Of a DNA stretch of 64,000 nt, positions 24,330-31,046 are shown piece after piece. Source of the stretch: Armatimonadota bacterium (GTDB lineage Bacteria; Armatimonadota; Zipacnadia; UBA1398; JAKPQA01). The notes beneath the pieces are model-generated. The model saw nothing but the letters and a program-made list of their open reading frames with translations, searched no databases and was not told the origin of the DNA. The number at the start of each line of letters is the position of its first letter. Within the stretch, counting starts at the first letter, position 1. The stretch spans positions 62,001 to 126,000 of the forward strand of contig JAKPQA010000144.1 in NCBI GenBank assembly GCA_029547025.1. The letters run 5' to 3'. The position numbers and the translations under genes are program-made.

Positions 24330-27300
24330 ATGCGCACTTATCGTTCGCACGTATTGGTCTGCGCCGGCGCCAGCTGCATCTCCTCGGGCTCCCAGTCGGT
24401 GGCGGACCGGATGGAACAGACCATCACCGAATGCGGCCTGGCGGACGAAGTCAGGGTGATCCGAACGGGCTGCATGGGCTCCTGTGACCTGGGTCCGGTG
24501 GCTGTGGTGTACCCCGAAGGCGTCTTCTACATGAAACTGACGCCCGACGACGCCGCACTGGTCGTCCAGGAACACTTGCTCAAGGGGCGTCCCGTGGAAC
24601 GGCTCATGTACCACCCCGATGAGGGCGAGGCGCCCATCCTCACCATGGAACAGATCCCCTTCTTCGCCCTGCAGCGGAAGACCGTGCTCCGCAACTGCGG
24701 CGAGATCGACCCGGGGAGCATCGACGAGTACATCGCGCGCGACGGGTATGAGGCGCTGGCCGTGGCCGTCACCGAGAAGACGCCCGAACAGGTGATCCAG
24801 ATCGTCAAGGACTCGGGGCTGAGGGGCCGGGGCGGCGGCGGCTTCCCCACGGGCCTGAAGTGGGAGCTCACAGCCAAAGCGACCGACTCACCCAAGTACG
24901 TCGTCTGCAACGCCGACGAAGGGGATCCGGGTGCTTTCATGGACCGGAGCGTCCTGGAGGGCGATCCCCACAGCGTCATCGAAGCCATGGCCATCGCCGG
25001 CTACGCCATCGGGGCCCAGAAGGGCTACATCTACGTGCGCGCCGAGTACCCACTGGCCATCGAGCGGCTCAACGTCGCGCTGGCCCAAGCGCGACACTAC
25101 GGGTTGCTGGGTGACAGCATCTTCGGATCGTCCCACTGCTTCGATATCGAGCTCCGCATGGGTGCGGGAGCCTTCGTGTGCGGTGAAGAGACCGCACTCA
25201 TGGCCTCCATCGAGGGGAAGCGTGGCGAACCCCGTCCGCGCCCGCCCTTCCCCGCCCAGCAGGGCTTGTGGAACAAGCCCACACTCCTGAACAACGTCGA
25301 GACCTACGCCAACATCCCGCAGATCATCCTCAGGGGGCCCGAGTGGTTCGCCGCCATGGGCACACCGACCAGCAAGGGCACCAAGGTCTTCGCTCTGGCC
25401 GGCCATGTGAACAACACGGGCTTGGTGGAGGTGCCCATGGGGACGCCGCTGGGCACCATCATCTACGAGATCGGCGGGGGCGTTCGGAATGGCCGCAAGT
25501 TCAAGGCCGCGCAGTCCGGCGGCCCATCGGGCGGGTGCATCCCCAAGGAGTTCCTGAACACGCCCGTGGACTACGAGAGCCTCAAGGAGCTCGGCTCCAT
25601 CATGGGGTCCGGCGGCCTGATCGTCATGGACGACACGACCTGCATGGTCGACCTGGCCCGGTTCTTCCTGGAATTCGTTCAGGACGAGTCCTGTGGAAAG
25701 TGCCCACCTTGCCGGATCGGCACGAAGCGCATGCTTGAGATCCTCGAACGCATCTGCGCGGGCGAGGGCCGCGAGGGTGACATCGAGCTTCTCGAGGACC
25801 TGGGCCAGCAGATCAAAGAGACAGCGCTCTGCGGCCTGGGGCAGACCGCGCCGAACCCGGTGCTCAGCACGATCCGGTACTTCCGTGAGGAGTACGAGGA
25901 GCACATCCGCGACAAACACTGCCGGGCAGGAACGTGCGCCGATATCATGAAAGCGCCCTGCGAGCACGCGTGTCCCGCTGGGGTTGATGTGCCCGCCTAC
26001 GTGACCGCCATCGCCGAGGGACGGATGGATGACGCCTATGCCATCATCCGCGACGCCAATCCATTCCCCTCGGTCTGCGGACGGGTCTGCACCGCCTACT
26101 GTGAGGCCCACTGCCGGCGGGGTCAGCTCGATTCACCACTGGCCATCCGCCTGCTCAAACGTGCGGCGTCCGATCACCGGACTCGGCCATGGCAGCCGGC
26201 GCTGGAACCGCGGCGCCCACACAAGGTGGCCGTCATTGGCGCTGGACCCGCCGGGCTGACCGCGGCGTACGACCTCGTGCGCAAGGGCTACGGCGTGACC
26301 GTGTTTGAGAGGCAACCCATCGCCGGTGGGATGATGGCCCTGGGCATCCCGGACTACCGCTTGCCCAAGGACGTGCTTCAGCAGGAGATCCAGGACATCC
26401 TGGACTTGGGCGTCGAGCTCAGGACCGGCGTGGCGTTCGGCAAGGATGTTACCCTCGATGAGTTGGGCCGGCAGGGCTACGATGCCGTGTTCATCAGCGT
26501 CGGTTGCCACACCGGCATGCCTCTGGACTGCCCGGGCTCCGGTGCCAACGGAGTCCTCGATGCCGTGCAGTTCCTCCGCGACTTGGCACTCAACCGCAAC
26601 CCCCATGTGGGCAAGAGGGTCGCCGTGGTCGGCGGCGGCGACACCGCCATCGACTCGGCGCGCTCGGCACTGCGCCTCGGAGCCGATGAGGTGCACATCG
26701 TGTACCGGCGCACAGTCGAGGAGATGCCCGCGCATCCGGCCGAGATCGAAGAGGCCATAGCCGAGGGTGTCAAGATCCACGTGCTCGTGGCGCCCAAGGA
26801 GGTCATCGTGCGCGACGGCAAGGTGGCCGGGCTCGTGTGCCAACAGATGCGCCTGGGCGAGTTCGATAAGGGCGGCCGGCGCCGGCCGGTTCCCGTCGAA
26901 GGCGCCGAGACAACCTTCGAGGTCGATACGGTGATCGCCGCCATCGGCCAGAAGATCGACGAGATGGACCTGGGCGTGCCCGTGTCTCGCGGCAAGATCC
27001 AGGTCGATCCCGCGACGCTGTCTGCCGGGACAGGACTGGTGTTCGCCGGAGGGGACGCCACCGAGGGGCCAATGACCGTGGTGGACGCCATTGCCGACGG
27101 GCACCGCGCGGCACTGGCCATCCATAGCCGGCTGTCGGGCGAGCCCATGCCGCGCGCCAGGAAACGCCCGAAGACGCGGGTGGACGCCGCAGTCATGGCC
27201 CAGTTCGAGGCGGCCGCAGAGGAAGAGATCGCCGCGGCCCAAGCTCCGAAGATCCCGGATTCATACCGGCGAAGCGGCTTCGCGGAAGTGGAGCAGGGGC

Positions 27301-27371
27301 TGTCGCTCCCCGTGGCCTGCCGCGAGGCGACCCGATGCCTGCATTGCGACTGCGTGCTGATCGAGTCCTAG
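24330..27371 (+). CDS. NuoF-GltD fusion flavoprotein subunit of hydrogenase 2
   Basis: 1013-aa chimera. Residues ~1-120 form a thioredoxin-like [2Fe-2S] domain (CAGASCISSGS, CMGSCDLGP). Residues ~130-540 are NuoF/HydB-like with GRGGGGFPTGLKWE, CNADEGDPGAFMDRS and ESCGKCPPCRIGT. In place of the usual C-terminal two-[4Fe-4S] domain, the chain continues into a GltD/NfnB-like module: ACPAGVDVPAYV, CGRVCTAYCEAHCRRG, FAD-binding GAGPAGLTAAYDLVRKGYG, NADPH-type GGGDTAIDSARSALRLGA and VFAGGDATEG. It ends EATRCLHCDC. One chain could therefore touch NAD(H) and a second pyridine nucleotide. HydA2 follows after 36 bp. Confidence 0.93.
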   Translation: MRTYRSHVLVCAGASCISSGSQSVADRMEQTITECGLADEVRVIRTGCMGSCDLGPVAVVYPEGVFYMKLTPDDAALVVQEHLLKGRPVERLMYHPDEGEAPILTMEQIPFFALQRKTVLRNCGEIDPGSIDEYIARDGYEALAVAVTEKTPEQVIQIVKDSGLRGRGGGGFPTGLKWELTAKATDSPKYVVCNADEGDPGAFMDRSVLEGDPHSVIEAMAIAGYAIGAQKGYIYVRAEYPLAIERLNVALAQARHYGLLGDSIFGSSHCFDIELRMGAGAFVCGEETALMASIEGKRGEPRPRPPFPAQQGLWNKPTLLNNVETYANIPQIILRGPEWFAAMGTPTSKGTKVFALAGHVNNTGLVEVPMGTPLGTIIYEIGGGVRNGRKFKAAQSGGPSGGCIPKEFLNTPVDYESLKELGSIMGSGGLIVMDDTTCMVDLARFFLEFVQDESCGKCPPCRIGTKRMLEILERICAGEGREGDIELLEDLGQQIKETALCGLGQTAPNPVLSTIRYFREEYEEHIRDKHCRAGTCADIMKAPCEHACPAGVDVPAYVTAIAEGRMDDAYAIIRDANPFPSVCGRVCTAYCEAHCRRGQLDSPLAIRLLKRAASDHRTRPWQPALEPRRPHKVAVIGAGPAGLTAAYDLVRKGYGVTVFERQPIAGGMMALGIPDYRLPKDVLQQEIQDILDLGVELRTGVAFGKDVTLDELGRQGYDAVFISVGCHTGMPLDCPGSGANGVLDAVQFLRDLALNRNPHVGKRVAVVGGGDTAIDSARSALRLGADEVHIVYRRTVEEMPAHPAEIEEAIAEGVKIHVLVAPKEVIVRDGKVAGLVCQQMRLGEFDKGGRRRPVPVEGAETTFEVDTVIAAIGQKIDEMDLGVPVSRGKIQVDPATLSAGTGLVFAGGDATEGPMTVVDAIADGHRAALAIHSRLSGEPMPRARKRPKTRVDAAVMAQFEAAAEEEIAAAQAPKIPDSYRRSGFAEVEQGLSLPVACREATRCLHCDCVLIES

Positions 27372-27407
27372 GCCCGCCCAGCGGCCTCTCTCAGGAGGAA
27401 GAGCTTG

Positions 27408-29156
27408 ATGTCTCAGGTCAACATCACCATCAACGGTCAGACCGTTGCCGCCGAGGCCGGGATGACCGTGCTGCAGGCGGCCCAGGCGGCGGGTATCCGC
27501 ATCCCGACCCTGTGCTATCACCCGGATCTGCCCGCACAGGGCGCGTGCCGCGTGTGCTTGGTCGAGATCGAAGGCGAACGCGTGCTCCAGCCATCCTGTA
27601 CCTTCAAGGTCCGCGAGGGAATGTGCGTCCACACTCGGTCGCCCCGGGTGCGCAAGGCGCGCCGTACAGTGGTCGAATTGCTGCTCTCCGACCACCCATC
27701 GGACTGCACCGCCTGCGCCCGGAATGGCACTTGCGAGCTGCAGAGCTTGGCCGAGGAACTCGGCATACGCGAGGTGCGTGTCAAGGCCGAACCGCCCGGC
27801 CACGAGGTGGACGACTCGAGCTTCTCGGTCATTCGCGACCCCGACAAGTGCGTGCTCTGCCGCCGATGCATCGAGACATGCACGGTGATTCAGTCCGTCT
27901 CCGGCCTCCGTATCAAGGGCCGAGGGTACGACAGCGTCGTCGGAGCTGCCTTCGACTTGCCGCTTGGTAGCGCCCTCTGCGTCAACTGCGGTCAATGCAT
28001 CAACCGGTGTCCTACCGGTGCGCTGACCGAGAAGAGCCACATCGGCGCCGTCTGGGCCGCCCTGGAGGACCCGGACACCTTCACCGTCGTCCAAACCGCA
28101 CCGGCCGTGCGCGTGGCACTCGGCGAGGCGCTTGGGATGGATCCCGGGAAGATCGTCACAGGCAAGATGGTCGCGGCCCTGCGCGCGCTGGGTTTCGACC
28201 GGGTGTTCGACACGGACTTCACGGCCGACCTGACGATCATGGAAGAGGGCTACGAGCTCATCCATCGGGTCACGACCGGCGGGGTGCTCCCTCAGCTCAC
28301 GTCGTGCAGTCCGGGATGGATCAAGTTCATCGAGCACTTCTACCCGGACCTGCTGCCCAATGTGTCGTCATGCAAATCTCCTCAGCAGATGTTCGGGGCC
28401 TTGGCCAAGACGTACTTCGCCCAGGAAGCTGGTGTGGATCCGGCCAAGATGCGCGTGGTGTCCATCATGCCGTGCACGGCGAAGAAGTTTGAGGCGGCGC
28501 GGCCCGAGATGAACGACTCGGGCTATCAAGACGTGGACTACGTCCTGACGACCCGTGAGCTGGCGCAGATGATCCGAGAGATCGGGATCGACTTCGAAAC
28601 CCTTGAGGAGAGCGGCTTCGACGACCCTCTCGGCCAGTCCACGGGCGCCGCCGTCATCTTCGGTGCTACCGGTGGGGTAATGGAAGCGGCCTTGCGTACA
28701 GCCTATGAGGTCATCACCAACGAGAAGCTTGAGGACATCGATATCCACGCCGTCCGTGGTATGCAGGGCGTCAAGGAGGCCACCGTCCAGGTGGGCAACC
28801 TTGAGCTGAAGGCCGCGGTGGCGCACGGACTGGCCAATGCCAGACAGCTCCTGGACCGGGTGGCCCGGGGCGAGGGAGGCTACCATTTCATCGAGATCAT
28901 GGCCTGTCCGGGCGGGTGTCTCGGTGGCGGCGGGCAGCCCATACCGACATCGATGGAGATCCGCAAGTCCCGGGCGGCGGCCATTTACCAGGCCGATCGC
29001 GATCTACCCATCCGGCGGTCGCATGAGAACCCATCGATCCAGGCGATTTACGAGAAGTTCCTGGGTAAGCCTCTAAGCGAGAAGTCGCACCACCTGTTGC
29101 ACACCAAGTACACACCGCGAACGCGGCGTGCAAACCAGGTGGCGACCCGCGAGTGA
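27408..29156 (+). CDS. [FeFe]-hydrogenase 2 catalytic subunit HydA2
   Basis: 582-aa H2-forming/oxidising subunit. Same N-terminal Fe-S chain as HydA1: [2Fe-2S] (FCYH-type; here LCYHPDLPAQGACRVC), His-ligated [4Fe-4S] (DHPSDCTACARNGTC) and two [4Fe-4S] (CVLCRRCIETC, CVNCGQCINRC). H-cluster motifs TSCSPGW, MPCTAKKFE and MACPGGCLGGGGQP. It lacks the C-terminal [2Fe-2S] domain of HydA1. The first motif has Ser where HydA1 has the second Cys. The ATG at 27408 after AGGAGG is chosen over a TTG one codon earlier. Last gene of the rex operon. Confidence 0.94.
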   Translation: MSQVNITINGQTVAAEAGMTVLQAAQAAGIRIPTLCYHPDLPAQGACRVCLVEIEGERVLQPSCTFKVREGMCVHTRSPRVRKARRTVVELLLSDHPSDCTACARNGTCELQSLAEELGIREVRVKAEPPGHEVDDSSFSVIRDPDKCVLCRRCIETCTVIQSVSGLRIKGRGYDSVVGAAFDLPLGSALCVNCGQCINRCPTGALTEKSHIGAVWAALEDPDTFTVVQTAPAVRVALGEALGMDPGKIVTGKMVAALRALGFDRVFDTDFTADLTIMEEGYELIHRVTTGGVLPQLTSCSPGWIKFIEHFYPDLLPNVSSCKSPQQMFGALAKTYFAQEAGVDPAKMRVVSIMPCTAKKFEAARPEMNDSGYQDVDYVLTTRELAQMIREIGIDFETLEESGFDDPLGQSTGAAVIFGATGGVMEAALRTAYEVITNEKLEDIDIHAVRGMQGVKEATVQVGNLELKAAVAHGLANARQLLDRVARGEGGYHFIEIMACPGGCLGGGGQPIPTSMEIRKSRAAAIYQADRDLPIRRSHENPSIQAIYEKFLGKPLSEKSHHLLHTKYTPRTRRANQVATRE

Positions 29157-29170
29157 CGAAGTGGAGGGGC

Positions 29171-29183
29171 GGGGCTCTGCCCC
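29171..29183 (+). terminator. Hairpin after hydA2
   Basis: GGGGC-TCT-GCCCC 15 bp past the hydA2 stop; no T tract. A plausible end of the 18.7-kb operon, but weak evidence. Confidence 0.4.
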
Positions 29184-29264
29184 ATCGGCGCTAACATTGG
29201 GCTCTTAGTTGGGCGACTGGGTCTCGCGAAGGTCGCGCCGAGCGCCCTGCCTGGACTTGCGGAG

Positions 29265-29314
29265 GGGCCTGATAGGAAGGACCATTCGCAGGCTGGTGGG
29301 ACCCTGATCGGCCC
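29265..29314. repeat. Dispersed intergenic hairpin, copy B
   Basis: 50-nt element aligned with 43784-43833. Nested pairs: GGGCC/GGCCC outside, GATAGG with CCTGATC (one bulge) in the middle, and ACCA/TGGT inside. The sequence differs from copy C at many positions while the pairing is kept, which is what an RNA- or hairpin-level function would produce. Confidence 0.6.
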
Positions 29315-29573
29315 GGCGCTCGACGGCCCTGGACGGGCGGGAGAGCGCAGCCGGAGAGTACTGACGGCCTTGGTGGGTCGGCCTGGCGGCGGACCCGGGC
29401 CCATGGGGGCCCACCATCCGGCTTCGCCGGACGGTCCTCCCCATGTGGCCCCTCCGCCAGACCCGGACGTGCCGTCTCGGTGCTCCTGCGGCGTCGTCTC
29501 GGGCCTAACTTAGCGCCAATGGGGCGCCGCCTCGCCCCTCAGTCTGGTGTGTCACCGTCAGGAGGCGACGCAC

Positions 29574-31001
29574 ATGGTTCGCCCCGGTGGCCCGGCGAGC
29601 GAGTGGTCGCGGGAGCGAGTGGACCAGGTTGCCCGGTCGATCCATGATCCGGCCCGCGTAACTGCGGCATTGGCCGAGGCCCGAGAGCCCTCGGTTGAGC
29701 GGGTGCGCGAGCTCGTGGGGCGCGCACGGCAGGGCGAGGGCCTCTGTCCCGAAGAGGTCGCGGCGCTGCTGCATGTGGAGGATCCCACGTGGCGCAACCA
29801 GGTCCTGGCGGCGGCCCGGGAGATCCGCGAGCGCTACTACGCGCGCCGGATCAGCGTCTCCGCCCCCGTGTGCCCCACAAACCGCTGCGTGAACGAGTGT
29901 CTGTACTGCCCAATGCGTCGCTCCAACTCGCGACTCCGACGTCGCGCCGCGACGACCGGCGACCTGCAGAGGGAGATCGTGGCGCTTCTGGATGAGGGCT
30001 ACCGCAGCTTCACGCTGGTGTTCGGCGACGATCGCAGCGGCACGGCCTACGTGCGTGACGCGGTCTGGGCCACCTTCGGCACCACCTCGGGGCTCCGGCA
30101 GGCGCAACGGGTGGATCTGGACATCAACCCCATGCGTCCCGACCAACAGGCGGCCCTCGGCGAGGCCGGGCGGCTGGGCACCAACCATGTGGTCCAGGAG
30201 ACCTACGACCCCGAGGCCTACGGCCGCCTGCACCCGGAGGGACCGAAGTCCGACTACGCCTGGCGGCTCACGTGCCACGATCGGGCACTCGAGTCCGGCT
30301 GGGAACAGGTGGGACTTGGCATCCTGCTTGGGCTTCACGACCACCGCTACGACGTCGTGGCGCTGGTGGCCCATGCACAGTATCTCGAGAAGCAGTACTC
30401 GATGGAACCTGCAGTGGTATCGCTGCCGCGTCTGGTTCACTCGACGGGGGCACCGGCATCGCTCTCGACCGAGTTTGAGGTCGACGACGAGCGCTTCTGC
30501 TATGTGGTGGCGGTGCTGAGATTGGCACTGCCGTTCTATAGTATTCAGCTCAGCACCCCGGTGCAGGGCCCCGTGCGGCGAGAGCTGTACAGTCTCGGCG
30601 TCACGCAGTGTAGTGTCGGCTCGCTAAGCTATCCGGGTGCCTACAGTGGAGACGGAGAACCCGAGACGAACTCCACACTGCGGATCGGTAGCCCGCGAGC
30701 CCTTGAGCAGCTCGTGTACCGGATGGCCGAGTTTGGGTTCGTCCCGAACCTGTGCGCCAACTGTGCGGTGGCGGGGCGCCGACCGGCCGGGGCGCGGAGC
30801 CGGTGTGTGAATGAACGCTGCGGGCCCAATTCGCTGGCTGCACTCAAGGAATACCTGCTTGACCATGCCTCGCCCGAAACCCAGGTCCTGGGCGACCGCC
30901 TGATCCAGCGGGAGCTTTCCCGCCTCCCCGAGCGTCTACGTTCCGATACACTGGACCTGCTGCAGGAGGTCGAAGCAGGGCTCCGGAGACAGGTGTTGTA
31001 G
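29574..31001 (+). CDS. HydG-like radical SAM protein (divergent paralogue)
   Basis: 475-aa relative of HydG. The radical SAM motif is C-x3-C-x2-C in NRCVNECLYCPMRRSN near residue 100, followed by the HydG-like VVQETYDPEAYGRLHPEGPKSDY and GLGILLGLHDHRYD stretches. The auxiliary-cluster region is changed: C-x2-C (LCANCAVAGRR) is followed by Cys at +14 and +19, so the spacing is C-x2-C-x18-C with an extra Cys, against C-x2-C-x22-C in the true HydG at 8856. The ATG at 29574 follows AGGAGG by 8 nt. It is first in the sensory locus, so it may modify the cofactor of the adjacent sensor. It could also be an unrelated member of the HydG/ThiH group. Confidence 0.85.
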   Translation: MVRPGGPASEWSRERVDQVARSIHDPARVTAALAEAREPSVERVRELVGRARQGEGLCPEEVAALLHVEDPTWRNQVLAAAREIRERYYARRISVSAPVCPTNRCVNECLYCPMRRSNSRLRRRAATTGDLQREIVALLDEGYRSFTLVFGDDRSGTAYVRDAVWATFGTTSGLRQAQRVDLDINPMRPDQQAALGEAGRLGTNHVVQETYDPEAYGRLHPEGPKSDYAWRLTCHDRALESGWEQVGLGILLGLHDHRYDVVALVAHAQYLEKQYSMEPAVVSLPRLVHSTGAPASLSTEFEVDDERFCYVVAVLRLALPFYSIQLSTPVQGPVRRELYSLGVTQCSVGSLSYPGAYSGDGEPETNSTLRIGSPRALEQLVYRMAEFGFVPNLCANCAVAGRRPAGARSRCVNERCGPNSLAALKEYLLDHASPETQVLGDRLIQRELSRLPERLRSDTLDLLQEVEAGLRRQVL

Positions 31002-31008
31002 CGACGCT

Positions 31009-31026
31009 GGGCCGCGGGCGCGGCCC
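31009..31026 (+). other. Intercistronic hairpin
   Basis: GGGCCGC-GGGC-GCGGCCC fills most of the 45-bp gap between the HydG-like gene and the H-cluster kinase. It may set relative expression of the two; no T tract. Confidence 0.5.
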
Positions 31027-31046
31027 GAGTCAGCAGGTGAAGACGC

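Larger units (their letters stand above)
29157..29573. other. 417-bp intergenic region between the hyd operon and the sensor locus
   Basis: No gene recognised. It starts with a hairpin GGGGC-TCT-GCCCC (29171-29183), contains copy B of the dispersed hairpin (29265-29314), and ends in the ribosome binding site of the HydG-like gene (AGGAGG, 29560-29565). No copy of the rex/hydG inverted repeat was found here, so the sensor locus may be under different control. Confidence 0.6.
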
